Assembly: GCA_947259765.1 (NCBI GenBank)
Contig: CAMYNG010000007.1
Location: forward strand, 82,258-146,257
Direction: 5' to 3'
DNA from: an uncultured Ectothiorhodospiraceae bacterium
GTDB taxonomy: Bacteria; Pseudomonadota; Gammaproteobacteria; CAMYNG01
Length of the DNA: 64,000 nucleotides
Position numbers and translations under genes: made by a program. Under the pieces are notes generated by a model. That model ran no database searches, was not told where the DNA came from, and worked only from the letters and a program-made list of their open reading frames with translations. This document shows, in pieces, positions 56,848 through 64,000 of the stretch; within the stretch, counting starts at the first letter, position 1, and every line of letters starts with the position of its first letter.

Positions 56848-56907
56848 CGAAGCCGGAATGCTCGGAAATTAGAAGATTCTGGATTCCGGCATTCGCCGGA
56901 ATGACGT
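56848..56907. repeat. dRS3-like repeat
   Basis: CCGAAGCCGGAATG and its inverted relative GATTCCGGCATTCGCCGGAA, ending in ATGACGTC, before the alpha/beta hydrolase gene. Central palindrome GATTCCGGC ATTC GCCGGAAT. Confidence 0.7.
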
Positions 56908-56974
56908 CTGCAAAGTTTTCTGGAGCAATGCGGTAACATATAACTGATTTTTTTTGTCCAGAAACCAGCAAACC

Positions 56975-57631
56975 ATGCTCGACAGCAACTCCAATGAGCG
57001 ACACATGATCCCCGGCCCTGCCGGGGCGCTTGAAGTCCAGTTAGCCGTACCGGCTGATTACCAGACGGGTCAACCGGTTGCCGTAGTCTGCCATCCTCAC
57101 TCACTGCATGGTGGCAGCATGACCAACAAGGTTGTGCATATGCTGTGTAAGACATTGCTTGAGATGAACGTGGTCTGTGTTCGTTTCAATTTCCGCGGTG
57201 TCGGTGGGTCCGAGGGACAGTTTGATAATGGCGTGGGTGAGACCGGCGACCTTCTTGCTGTCGTGGATTGGTTGAGAGCAAGATATCCGCATACAGAATT
57301 GTGGCAAGCGGGCTTTTCGTTTGGCGCTTACGTTGCCTTGCGTGCGCGATCACAGACCGCCGCCAGTCGAGTGCTACTGGTGGCACCTCCGGTGGATATG
57401 TTTGACTTCGGTGGTCTGAAATTAGAAGGAAGTAACGATCTGGTGATACAGGGTAGTCGTGACGAAATTGTTGATGCAAGCTCGGTACGTCAGTGGATCG
57501 AGCAGCAGGACCCACCGCCCTCTTTGTTAATGCTGGACGGCGCGAGTCACTTTTTTCATGCACGATTAAATGATTTACGCACGGCATTAAAGCAAGGACT
57601 CCTGGAGAACAGTCCTGGAACCGCTGATTGA
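56975..57631 (+). CDS. Alpha/beta-hydrolase (DUF/YfhR-like fold)
   Basis: 218 residues from the ATG at 56975. VVCHPHSLHGGSMTNKVVH (oxyanion and HG motif), FNFRGVGGSEGQFDNGVGE, the nucleophile elbow AGFSFGAYVALRA, a Asp in VIQGSRDEIVDA and His in GASHFFHARL. This matches a conserved proteobacterial hydrolase group near ABC exporters; substrate unknown. No signal peptide. Confidence 0.87.
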   Translation: MLDSNSNERHMIPGPAGALEVQLAVPADYQTGQPVAVVCHPHSLHGGSMTNKVVHMLCKTLLEMNVVCVRFNFRGVGGSEGQFDNGVGETGDLLAVVDWLRARYPHTELWQAGFSFGAYVALRARSQTAASRVLLVAPPVDMFDFGGLKLEGSNDLVIQGSRDEIVDASSVRQWIEQQDPPPSLLMLDGASHFFHARLNDLRTALKQGLLENSPGTAD

Positions 57632-57660
57632 GGACGCGCCAGGTACGTTATGCTTGGTGT

Positions 57661-57690
57661 CACGTCATTCCGGCGAATGCCGGAATCCAC
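57661..57690. repeat. dRS3-like repeat
   Basis: CACGTCATTCCGGCGAATGC followed by CGGAATCCAC. Core hairpin ATTCCGGC / GCCGGAAT, loop GAAT. Lies just after the hydrolase stop. Confidence 0.8.
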
Positions 57691-57876
57691 GGTTACTTAT
57701 CAAGGAAACGTTCGCCGGTAATGAACAAATAGTTGTTTACTGGCTCCTCTTAACAGTCAGGAAACGCGGCGCGGGTAGAGCGACAGACGTCTGTCAGAAT
57801 CTCAAAATGTAACCAAGTTGCTTGCTTTCGCTATGAAAAAATTTTTCAACACTGGACAGATCCACCGCACAAAACC

Positions 57877-58806
57877 ATGAGTCGGACAGAAGATCACATC
57901 GTGGTTTCGGCGCGTGGTTTGCGCAAGGCTTTTGCAAGTCATACGGTGGTTGACGGACTCGATCTCGACGTTTTTCGTGGCGAGTGTTTCGGTTTACTGG
58001 GACCCAACGGCGCCGGTAAGACAACCTCCTTGCGCATGCTGCTGGGCATGGCGTTACCGGATGACGGTACGCTGCGTGTACTGGAATATGACATTCCGAA
58101 ACAGGCGCAGATGGCGCGACACAAAATCGGTGTGGTGCCGCAAATGGACAACCTGGATCCGGATTTCTCGGTAACCGAGAATCTGCGCACTTATGGCAGT
58201 TATTTCGGTCTGTCACAGCGCGCAATTAACCAGCGCATTCCAGCGCTGCTGCGCTTTGCCTCACTGGAAGGCCGGGCGGACGCGCGCATTGAATCCCTGT
58301 CCGGCGGTATGAAGCGTCGACTTACCCTGGCGCGCGCACTAATAAACGATCCGCAATTGCTGGTTCTCGACGAACCGACCACCGGACTGGATCCACAGGC
58401 ACGCCAGATTATCTGGCAACGGTTACGGCAGTTGATCAACGAAGACCGGACGCTGATACTGACCACGCACTACATGGAGGAAGCTGAACGATTGTGTGAT
58501 CGCATTGCCATCATGGATAACGGCCGGATCCTCGCACAGGGTAGTCCAGAGGAATTGATTCGCACGCATATCGAGCCACAGGTAGTGGAGCTGCATGGCC
58601 CGGCCGTGGAAGACTGGGTGACCCGGCAGGCGGAACTGTATCAGTGTCGCAGCGAACGGGTCGGCGAAACGGTTTTTTGTTATATGCAGGAAGAGGGCGA
58701 ACTCGTTACCGCGCTTACTCATCAACCCGGCCTGCGTTTTTTGCATCGGCGTGCCAACCTGGAAGATGTTTTTCTGAAACTGACCGGCCGCGACTTAAGA
58801 GACTAA
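57877..58806 (+). CDS. ABC transporter ATP-binding protein (NodI/DrrA type)
   Basis: 309 residues. Walker A LLGPNGAGKTTSLRML, signature LSGGMKRRLTLARAL, Walker B LLVLDEPTTGLDP and switch His in LILTTHYMEEAERLC. An extra C-terminal ~80-residue domain is usual for the multidrug/lipooligosaccharide exporter type (NodI). It works with the permease coded 87 bases downstream, probably exporting a lipid or polysaccharide; the substrate is not known. Confidence 0.93.
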   Translation: MSRTEDHIVVSARGLRKAFASHTVVDGLDLDVFRGECFGLLGPNGAGKTTSLRMLLGMALPDDGTLRVLEYDIPKQAQMARHKIGVVPQMDNLDPDFSVTENLRTYGSYFGLSQRAINQRIPALLRFASLEGRADARIESLSGGMKRRLTLARALINDPQLLVLDEPTTGLDPQARQIIWQRLRQLINEDRTLILTTHYMEEAERLCDRIAIMDNGRILAQGSPEELIRTHIEPQVVELHGPAVEDWVTRQAELYQCRSERVGETVFCYMQEEGELVTALTHQPGLRFLHRRANLEDVFLKLTGRDLRD

Positions 58807-58893
58807 CTTGAAGCTTGTGTTCGAAATTACCTTAAAAAAAATCCGTACGCGCTATTTAACGTATTCTTTGTCCTGAAAACTGCAAGAACAATC

Positions 58894-59676
58894 GTGAAGA
58901 CGATGACTGAACCATTCCAGGCCGCTTTGCGTTGGTATCCCATCTGGTTGCGCAATGTGCGCGTCTGGCGCGGGTTGTTAGGCCCCGCCTTGCTGGGTAA
59001 CGTTGGGGAACCGTTGCTGTATTTATTTGGTCTCGGCTACGGCCTGGGTGTTTTTGTCGGCGAAGTGGACGGGCTCGATTACCTGACCTTCCTGGCCTCG
59101 GGGGTGGTCTGCGCCAGCGCCGTCAACACCGCCAGCTTTGAGGGAATGTACTCGGCGTACACCCGCATGGCCGTGCAATACACTTGGGTTGGTATGCTGA
59201 GTACACCGCTAAGCGTGGCGGACATCGTTATCGGCGAGGCCATCTGGGCCGGTTCCAAGAGTCTCTTTAGCGCCACGGCAATATTACTGGTGGCCTCCCT
59301 GTTGGGCGTGGTTGATGGTGGATTGGCGCTACTAGTGTTGCCGGTGGCGTTCCTGCTCGGTGTGTGTTTCGGCAGCCTGGCGCTGGTGGTGACCTCGTTT
59401 GCACGCAGTTACGACTTCTTCCTTTATTACTTTACCCTCGTGATCACCCCGATGATTCTCCTCAGCGGCGTGTTTTTCCCGCTTGACCAGATGCCGGCCG
59501 GCATTCGCATGAGCGCCCAGGTTTTGCCGCTGGCGCATGCAGTCGAACTGGTTCGGCCTCTTATGACCGGCCGTCCACTGCACTCCCCGGTACTGCATCT
59601 GGGCGTGATTCTGGCCTACCTCGCCGTCGCAGTGCCGCTGGCGATTACGTTGGTACGCAGGCGGTTAATCGACTAG
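58894..59676 (+). CDS. ABC-2 type permease (NodJ type)
   Basis: 260 residues with six hydrophobic segments (LGNVGEPLLYLFGLGYGLG, LTFLASGVVCASAVNTASF, IILLVASLLGVVDGGLALL-like stretches, VLPVAFLLGVCFGSLALVV, TLVITPMILLSGVFFPL, LGVILAYLAVAVPLAITL). The pattern FFPLDQMPAGIRMSAQVLP is typical of NodJ-type permeases. The start is either GTG at 58894 or ATG at 58903. Partner of the ATPase upstream. Confidence 0.9.
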   Translation: MKTMTEPFQAALRWYPIWLRNVRVWRGLLGPALLGNVGEPLLYLFGLGYGLGVFVGEVDGLDYLTFLASGVVCASAVNTASFEGMYSAYTRMAVQYTWVGMLSTPLSVADIVIGEAIWAGSKSLFSATAILLVASLLGVVDGGLALLVLPVAFLLGVCFGSLALVVTSFARSYDFFLYYFTLVITPMILLSGVFFPLDQMPAGIRMSAQVLPLAHAVELVRPLMTGRPLHSPVLHLGVILAYLAVAVPLAITLVRRRLID

Positions 59677-59763
59677 CACCCCGGGTCAATTATCCTCTCA
59701 CGATGTCGGCATTCGGATGACGCTTTGATTCCGGCCTTCGCCCGAATGACATGGTAAGGAACA

Positions 59764-59795
59764 CCCGTCACTCCGGCGAAAGCCGGAGTGACGGG
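59764..59795. repeat. dRS3-like hairpin, perfect 14-base stem with GAAA loop
   Basis: CCCGTCACTCCGGC GAAA GCCGGAGTGACGGG; a GNRA-type tetraloop on a stable stem. Confidence 0.85.
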
Positions 59796-59880
59796 ACATC
59801 AAATCGCCGCGGATTTGGTTTTTCCCACATATCTAATTCAACCCTTTCCTCGCCCCTAGTTCCTAGTAACTCGTCCCTGT

Positions 59881-59977
59881 CCCCATTTCTGGCCACCACC
59901 AATCCATAAAACCACTTAAAAATAACGGCTTAGCAGGGCCCTATTCGCACCCATTTCAGTGATGGCCAGAAATGGGG
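59881..59977. repeat. Inverted repeat CCCCATTTCTGGCCA
   Basis: CCCCATTTCTGGCCA at 59881-59895 and its exact complement TGGCCAGAAATGGGG at 59963-59977, bracketing 67 non-coding bases. It resembles ends seen near REP-associated transposons, but no transposase is present. Confidence 0.75.
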
Positions 59978-60089
59978 GCCAGGGGTTGTTTTTCTCATCG
60001 AGATTAACTATATTAGTATTTACTGAATTACTGCTTTAGCACAATTCAGTAAAGTTTAAACTCCTCCATCCTCCTTTGGTGGTAAATTC

Positions 60090-60121
60090 AGCGCGGCTTC
60101 CCCTTTGCCGCGCTTTTTTTT
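60090..60121 (+). terminator. Orphan Rho-independent terminator
   Basis: Stem AGCGCGGC / GCCGCGCT, nine-base loop, T8 tail. No gene ends nearby on the plus strand (the ABC permease ends 413 bases upstream), so it may terminate a small RNA beginning near 60000. Confidence 0.75.
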
Positions 60122-60312
60122 GCCCAAAATTTAAGGAGTTAGGAGATTGCGCCAAGAATACCGTGGTGACCTTGCGGGTAATATCGCGGCAGTGGGAGGG
60201 GTGCCACCACGCCGGCATTTTCCGGGCCGGTTCCTCTTTTATCTTTGCGCCGGTATCTGATATCATCCCGCCTCTTTTTCAAAGGCTTAACCGGACTTCT
60301 GGAACACAGAAA

Positions 60313-60741
60313 ATGAAAACCTATAGCGCCAAACCGGAAACCGTCGAACGCGACTGGTATGTGGTCGATGCAGCAGACAAAACCCTGGGTCGGCTGGCGA
60401 CAGAACTGGCTCGCCGCCTGCGTGGCAAGCATAAGCCGGTGTTTACACCGCACGTGGACACGGGCGACTATCTGGTCGTGATCAATGCCGACAAGGTGCG
60501 GGTTACCGGCAAGAAAGAAACCGATAAAATGTATTACCGCCACACAGGCTACCCGGGCGGTATTAAATCGACCAATCTTGGCACCCTGCGTCAGGAGCAC
60601 CCGGAGCGGATCATCGAGACCGCGGTCAAGGGTATGCTGCCCAAGAACAAACTGGGGCGTGCCATGCTGCGTAAATTGCACGTGTATGCCGGCGCGGAAC
60701 ATAAGCACGCCGCCCAGCAGCCCAAACCGTTAGATATTTGA
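60313..60741 (+). CDS. rplM: 50S ribosomal protein L13
   Basis: 142 residues. [55 protein letters not shown] and [20 protein letters not shown] are the family blocks. Early-assembly protein of the large subunit. Operon with rpsI, 36 bases apart. A longer reading from 60076 adds sequence without family similarity, so the start is the ATG at 60313. Confidence 0.97.
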   Translation: MKTYSAKPETVERDWYVVDAADKTLGRLATELARRLRGKHKPVFTPHVDTGDYLVVINADKVRVTGKKETDKMYYRHTGYPGGIKSTNLGTLRQEHPERIIETAVKGMLPKNKLGRAMLRKLHVYAGAEHKHAAQQPKPLDI

Positions 60742-60777
60742 CTATCTTATATAGATACTGGAATCTGGTAACTGAAT

Positions 60778-61170
60778 ATGGCACAAACACAAAACTACGC
60801 CACCGGACGTCGTAAGAGCTCAACGGCCCGTGTTTATCTGACACCCGGCAGCGGCAACATCACCGTGAATCGTCGTCCGCTGGACGAGTACTTTGGCCGC
60901 GAAACCTCGCGCATGGTTGTTCGTCAGCCGTTGCAACTGGCCGACCACGAAAACACGTTCGACATCAAGGTTGAAGTGATCGGTGGTGGTAACACCGGCC
61001 AGGCCGGCGCGATTCGTCTCGGCATCACCCGCGCACTGATCAAGTACGATGAAACCCTGCGCAGCGGCATGCGTAAGGCTGGCTACGTCACCCGCGACGC
61101 CCGCGAAGTCGAACGTAAGAAAGTCGGCCTGCACAAGGCACGAAAGCGTCCGCAGTACTCCAAGCGTTAA
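60778..61170 (+). CDS. rpsI: 30S ribosomal protein S9
   Basis: 130 residues. [41 protein letters not shown] at the C-terminus, whose SKR end reaches the P-site tRNA. Follows rplM, as in nearly all bacteria. Confidence 0.97.
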   Translation: MAQTQNYATGRRKSSTARVYLTPGSGNITVNRRPLDEYFGRETSRMVVRQPLQLADHENTFDIKVEVIGGGNTGQAGAIRLGITRALIKYDETLRSGMRKAGYVTRDAREVERKKVGLHKARKRPQYSKR

Positions 61171-61190
61171 TACGCATTGCGTTTTAACGC

Positions 61191-61217
61191 AGGTTCTAGC
61201 TGATAGGGACTAGCGGC
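61191..61217 (+). repeat. Left arm of an inverted repeat flanking the four-helix-bundle gene
   Basis: AGGTTCTAGCTGATAGGGAC then TAGCGGC. Complements 61624-61650 with 24 of 27 matches. Confidence 0.75.
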
Positions 61218-61253
61218 TAGGCATTTACTGGATGATATGGAGGATTGTAGGGC

Positions 61254-61619
61254 ATGGAGGCCTTGGAAAATCTGGACACTTGGAAGCGTGCTTGCAAGTT
61301 GTCGGTAGACATTTATAGTCTTATGAGTAGCTGCAGGGACTATGGGTTTAAAGATCAAATTACGCGTTCTGCGTTGTCAGTCCCGTCGAATATTGCTGAA
61401 GGATACGAACGGGATTCACTCCGAACCCGTGTTCAGTTTCTAAAAATTGCCAAAGGCTCTTGTGGCGAGTTGTGGACTCAGCTTCTAATTGGTCGGGCAG
61501 CTGGTTTTGTTCCGCAAGACAAAGGTAAAGATCTGGAAGCGGAAGCTCAGCAACTGTCGAAAATGTTGCATGGTCTGATCAGATACAATACAAAACGCGT
61601 AAATGAACAGGCAGAATGA
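61254..61619 (+). CDS. Four-helix-bundle protein (S23/IVP family)
   Basis: 121 residues, matching the small helical proteins often coded inside 23S rRNA intervening sequences but also found free in chromosomes: LDTWKRACKLSVDIYSLM, GFKDQITRSALSVPSNIAEGY and CGELWTQLLIGR. Strong GGAGG ribosome site. It stands between rpsI and tRNA-Gln and is bracketed by 27-base inverted repeats (61191 and 61624). Function unknown; RNA or nucleoprotein binding is suggested for relatives. Confidence 0.9.
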   Translation: MEALENLDTWKRACKLSVDIYSLMSSCRDYGFKDQITRSALSVPSNIAEGYERDSLRTRVQFLKIAKGSCGELWTQLLIGRAAGFVPQDKGKDLEAEAQQLSKMLHGLIRYNTKRVNEQAE

Positions 61620-61623
61620 CCTC

Positions 61624-61650
61624 GCCGCTAGTTCCTAGCAGCTCGAACCT
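61624..61650 (-). repeat. Right arm of an inverted repeat flanking the four-helix-bundle gene
   Basis: Minus strand reads AGGTTCGAGCTGCTAGGAAC then TAGCGGC, 24 of 27 identical to 61191-61217. Confidence 0.75.
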
Positions 61651-61657
61651 GATTTAT

Positions 61658-61731
61658 TGGGGAATCGTCTAACGGCAGGACAACGGACTCTGACTCCGTC
61701 AATCAAGGTTCGAATCCTTGTTCCCCAGCCA
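61658..61731 (+). tRNA. tRNA-Gln (anticodon CUG)
   Basis: Seven-base acceptor stem TGGGGAA...TTCCCCA, D-arm ATCGTCTAACGGCAGGACA, anticodon loop CTCTGAC giving anticodon CUG (reads CAG), TPsiC arm GGTTCGAATCC and encoded CCA. The only tRNA in the window; a clear terminator follows. Confidence 0.96.
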
Positions 61732-61739
61732 AAAAAAAT

Positions 61740-61766
61740 GCCCGTCGCAGACGGGCTTTTTTTTTT
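61740..61766 (+). terminator. Rho-independent terminator of tRNA-Gln
   Basis: GCCCGTC GCA GACGGGC followed by ten T. Confidence 0.93.
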
Positions 61767-61770
61767 GGCA

Positions 61771-62223
61771 GTGACGAGGTTCTAGAGGCGAGTTACCAGG
61801 AAAACACGGTACAAGTGATATTTGTATCTTCCCCGATTAAGAGCTTCGTTTTCTATCGCTAGTAAAATTTAAAACAGCGCTCAACACCAACATACGAAGT
61901 TAAGACAATTAATTCGATTGCCCGGGTTCGAAGGTAACGAACCGGAACGCCTCAGGTGGAACCGGCAGCCCCCCGGTTTTCGGGGGCTACAGAAAGCCTG
62001 GGTGCCCGCATTATGGAGTTACAGCGGGTTTTGTTGGAACTGAGCAACATAGCGGTGTATTAACGGCTGCTAATACATTTTCTTGCTCAGTAACCCTTTG
62101 TGTTTCTTCCCGTGCGATTAGACAGTTTGATTGTGTGCTCAGCAGTCTCTTTACCGAAAAAGCCTTTAAATTAAGCAGGTTAGCGACTCGCCACTCGTCA
62201 CCCGACCCTCGTCCCTCGCCGAG
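61771..62223. repeat. ACGAGT-family arms bracketing the porin leader
   Basis: GTGACGAGGTTCTAGAGGCG at 61771-61790 and GCGACTCGCCACTCGTCACC at 62184-62203, in inverted orientation about 400 bases apart. Confidence 0.5.
62039..62091 (+). other. Nested hairpin in porin leader
   Basis: ACTGAGCAA / TTGCTCAGT (9 bases) outside TGTATTA / TAATACA (7 bases). No T-tract follows. A structured RNA or regulatory element of unknown class. Confidence 0.7.
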
Positions 62224-62387
62224 TTATGTTGCTCTAGCGCAACATAATTCGACGCTGTTGTTTTTTTTCAAAAAAACTGTTGCGTCACTAATCCGAAAGG
62301 GGTATAAATCGCTCCTGAGTATGCCAAATTACAACAAAGCTTGAATTTTATATTCGTTCAACTAAACGTTCCTTAAGGAGATCGCAA

Positions 62388-63602
62388 ATGAACAAAAAAC
62401 TGATTGCGCTAGCTGTAGGTGCCGCCATGGCAGCACCAATGGCCGCCAGTGCTGCACCGACCTTTTACGGTCAGTTGCAGGCTGAAATCGGCAGCATCGA
62501 CAATGGTGGCTACGGTGATGGTAACGGCGCCAATGTTATTGGACTTGCTATACCCATTAAAGGGTCAAAAGACCCCAAGTACCCACCGGGAACTCGTCAG
62601 GCTTCTGGAGCTGGTAAAGTCCAATCCGGTGCCTCCGGTATCATAATCGACGATAACAAGCGTGGCCGCTTAGGCGTCAAAGGTTCTGAAGATCTTGGCG
62701 GCAGCTTGAAAGCCATTTACAAATTCGAATGGCAGGTTGAAACCACAGCTGCAAAAGTCGACGATGGTACTCGTGAAGCCTACGTTGGTTTGAAGGGCGG
62801 TTGGGGTGAGTTCCAGGTTGGTTCCTTGAAATCCGCCTACAAATACACCGGCGGCGTGAAGTATGACCCGCTGGTTGCTACCTTCCTGGAAGCGCGTTCC
62901 AACGGCGGCATGGCCGGCCGTGATACCGATCTGAATAGGGGTGCCGGTCGTTTTGGCCAGCACGGTTTCCTATCAAACTCTCTCTCGTACCGTTACAAAG
63001 GCAAGAACTGGAGCCTCTGGGGTAACTATTCCCCCGACCAAGCTGGTGGTCGTGACGGTCGTGATGGTGACTACGCGGCGTCCTTCAAATTCTTCGCCAA
63101 GAACTGGGAAGTATTTGTTGCGGCCGTGAGCAACAACACCATTACCACGGGTGATATTGACCAAAATAATTCGAATCCGGATAGCCCGGATAGTTACGAC
63201 GCGGTCAAAGTCGGTGGTCAGTTCAAGCTGGGCAAGGCGCATCGCTTTAGCGTGCAGTATGAGCAAACCAGCCAGGGTACAGTTTTCACCGACGGTGACC
63301 CGAACAACCAGGATCTTGAAGCAGACGTCATTTTCCTGGGTTATGTGTTCCAGATGGGTAAGAACCAGTTCATCGCACAGGCAGGTAAATCTGACTTTGA
63401 TTCCGGCGGTGATGCAGGTGATACCACCTACTACGCACTGGCTTGGAAGTACAAGTTCAGCAAGAAGACCAGCGCTTGGCTAGGCTATCGCAGCTCCGAT
63501 TACAGCATTCCGGATGGAGGCCAAGCCACATTGTCCGACGGTTCGACCACGTCTAACCTGGACCTGACGGCTATCTCTGCGGGTCTGCGGATCGACTTCT
63601 AA
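62388..63602 (+). CDS. General porin (Gram-negative porin family)
   Basis: 404-residue outer-membrane porin, 16-stranded type. Signal peptide LIALAVGAAMAAPMAASA, mature start APTFYGQLQAEIGSID. Typical porin stretches: RLGVKGSEDLGGSLKAIYKF, EAYVGLKGGWGEFQVGSL, a loop with FGQHGFLSNSLSYRYKGK, and the C-terminal strand LTAISAGLRIDF ending in Phe for Bam recognition. AAGGAG ribosome site, good terminator. The long leader may be regulatory. Confidence 0.95.
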   Translation: MNKKLIALAVGAAMAAPMAASAAPTFYGQLQAEIGSIDNGGYGDGNGANVIGLAIPIKGSKDPKYPPGTRQASGAGKVQSGASGIIIDDNKRGRLGVKGSEDLGGSLKAIYKFEWQVETTAAKVDDGTREAYVGLKGGWGEFQVGSLKSAYKYTGGVKYDPLVATFLEARSNGGMAGRDTDLNRGAGRFGQHGFLSNSLSYRYKGKNWSLWGNYSPDQAGGRDGRDGDYAASFKFFAKNWEVFVAAVSNNTITTGDIDQNNSNPDSPDSYDAVKVGGQFKLGKAHRFSVQYEQTSQGTVFTDGDPNNQDLEADVIFLGYVFQMGKNQFIAQAGKSDFDSGGDAGDTTYYALAWKYKFSKKTSAWLGYRSSDYSIPDGGQATLSDGSTTSNLDLTAISAGLRIDF

Positions 63603-63630
63603 TAACAATATAAATGTTGTAAGCGTTTAA

Positions 63631-63655
63631 ACGGGGCCTTCGGGCCCCGTTTTTT
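63631..63655 (+). terminator. Rho-independent terminator of the porin gene
   Basis: ACGGGGCC TTC GGGCCCCGT with T5 tail, an UUCG-type loop. Confidence 0.95.
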
Positions 63656-63763
63656 ATTGCCGCGAAGATACCCTAGTCCGGAATGTGACAGGGGAAAATC
63701 TTTTGCTCGATTCCCGGGCCGGCAACGGGCAAAATCAGCATTTTCCGGACGGCGACAAGACGC

Positions 63764-64000
63764 ATGAAGCAGGAAACCAAACTCAACTTGTTAGAGCAAT
63801 TTAATTGCCTGGGAACGGATTGCCCAGCGACTTGCTGTTCGGCTTTCAGCGTATCCGTGTCAGAGCAGGATTTGGACACCTGGCGAAGTGTTCAAGATGT
63901 TGAAGAACGTAAAGCGCTTTTGGGTTCGGTGCGCGAGAAAATGGAAGAGAGTGTACGCGTGCACGAGCTCAGGACATACACGGGTCTCCGTTGCGTACAT
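63764..64000 (+). CDS. FliB-like flagellin lysine N-methylase, N-terminal part (runs off the window)
   Basis: Starts ATG at 63764 and stays open for 79 codons to the window end. The peptide begins MKQETKLNLLEQFNCLGTDC then PATCCSAFSVSVSEQDLDTW. The CLGTDCPATCC cluster matches the Cys-rich opening of FliB-type enzymes (C-x4-C-x3-CC), which methylate lysines of flagellin or other proteins and carry an Fe-S-type cysteine set. Only the N-terminus is visible, so this is a family-level guess. Confidence 0.6.
   Translation, partial: MKQETKLNLLEQFNCLGTDCPATCCSAFSVSVSEQDLDTWRSVQDVEERKALLGSVREKMEESVRVHELRTYTGLRCVH

Larger units (their letters stand above)
59677..60312. other. Long spacer between ABC permease and rplM, repeats and a terminator-like hairpin
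   Basis: About 640 bases without a gene. From the left: a dRS3-like unit (59700-59750) and a perfect 14-base hairpin (59764-59795), an ACGAGT/CTAG unit (59851-59878), a 97-base inverted repeat (59881-59977), a 11-base inverted repeat (60019-60053), an orphan terminator (60090-60121), and the rplM leader. TGATATCAT (about 60256-60264) is a good -10 candidate for rplM. Confidence 0.6.
61732..62387. other. Long leader region between tRNA-Gln and the porin gene
   Basis: 656 bases. After the tRNA terminator come ACGAGT-family arms (61771-61797 and 62182-62223), a strong hairpin group at 61925-61988 (GGTTCG...CGAACC; AGCCCCC...GGGGGCT), a nested hairpin at 62039-62091, and the porin ribosome site AAGGAG. 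No gene found. It could be a long structured leader of the porin mRNA. Confidence 0.5.

Noticed and set aside
61917..62015. Cobalamin riboswitch before the porin
   Set aside because: GGTGGAACCGGCAGCCCCC has some resemblance to the B12 box region, but the GCCACTG-type conserved box and the rest of the core are missing.
63673..63879. Minus-strand frame of 68 codons after the porin
   Set aside because: It lies opposite the FliB-like gene start and has no protein-like features.

Overview
The window is a gene-dense chromosomal stretch of a Gram-negative bacterium, most likely a gammaproteobacterium of the Chromatiales/Ectothiorhodospiraceae kind. This is inferred from the PilL/ChpA-type chemotaxis genes next to rsmE, the order metF-ahcY-metK followed by tkt-gap-pgk-pyk-fba, a Vfr-like crp beside trpC and an OsmC gene, Coq7-type ubiquinone synthesis, E. 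coli-type SpeD, rplM-rpsI, and a general porin. No transposase, integrase, phage gene, CRISPR array or rRNA was seen. The only tRNA is tRNA-Gln(CUG).

Layout. 1-2.9 kb: end of a type IV pilus (Chp) chemosensory operon (chpA C-terminus, chpB, chpC). 2.9-9.0 kb, minus strand: rsmE and bioA, then the activated methyl cycle metF, ahcY (behind an S-adenosylhomocysteine riboswitch) and metK. 9.2 kb: a thioredoxin-fold gene with an internal deletion. 10.0-17.6 kb: tkt-gap-pgk-pyk-fba, a glycolysis/Calvin-cycle cluster. 17.7-22.1 kb: Sel1-repeat protein, Ppx, AI-2E-family permease, DUF374 acyltransferase. 22.2-26.2 kb: a small undefined biosynthetic group with a phosphopantetheinyl transferase, a cytochrome P450 and an acyl-AMP ligase fused to a carrier domain. 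26.2-30.5 kb: TlpA-like protein, lipoprotein cytochrome c and a Cys/Met-rich outer-membrane protein, divergent from a RegB/RegA-type redox two-component system with a palindromic box between them. 30.5-33.1 kb: ppk1 and a DUF302 gene. 33.4-39.9 kb: a copper/silver efflux system (metal-ligand-rich secreted peptide, CusC, CusB with CusF domain, CusA). 40-43.5 kb: HDOD, DjlA-like, CopD-like and hydrolase genes. 43.7-49.7 kb: rpe-gph, a candidate trp leader peptide, trpE-trpG, trpD and trpC. 49.9-57.6 kb: crp, osmC-like, DUF885, glyoxalase-fold, speD, coq7, glcF-like, a thin [2Fe-2S] ferredoxin and a hydrolase. 57.9-59.7 kb: an ABC exporter pair. 60.3-63.6 kb: rplM-rpsI, a four-helix-bundle protein, tRNA-Gln and a porin. 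The last 237 bases open a FliB-like lysine N-methylase gene.

How it fits together. MetF, AhcY and MetK recycle homocysteine to S-adenosylmethionine, which SpeD, Coq-pathway and RsmE-type methylation steps draw on. Tkt, Gap, Pgk, Fba, Rpe and Gph together supply most non-RuBisCO steps of the Calvin cycle, and Gph plus the GlcF-like protein would handle glycolate. RuBisCO and phosphoribulokinase are not in the window, so autotrophy is only suggested.

The spacers between genes hold three families of short repeats. One is a CACAGAG-rich family, usually as inverted pairs. One is an ACGAGT/CTAG-rich family, also as inverted pairs. The third resembles neisserial dRS3 (ATTCCGGC/GCCGGAAT hairpins). 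They account for most intergenic sequence that is not a promoter or terminator.
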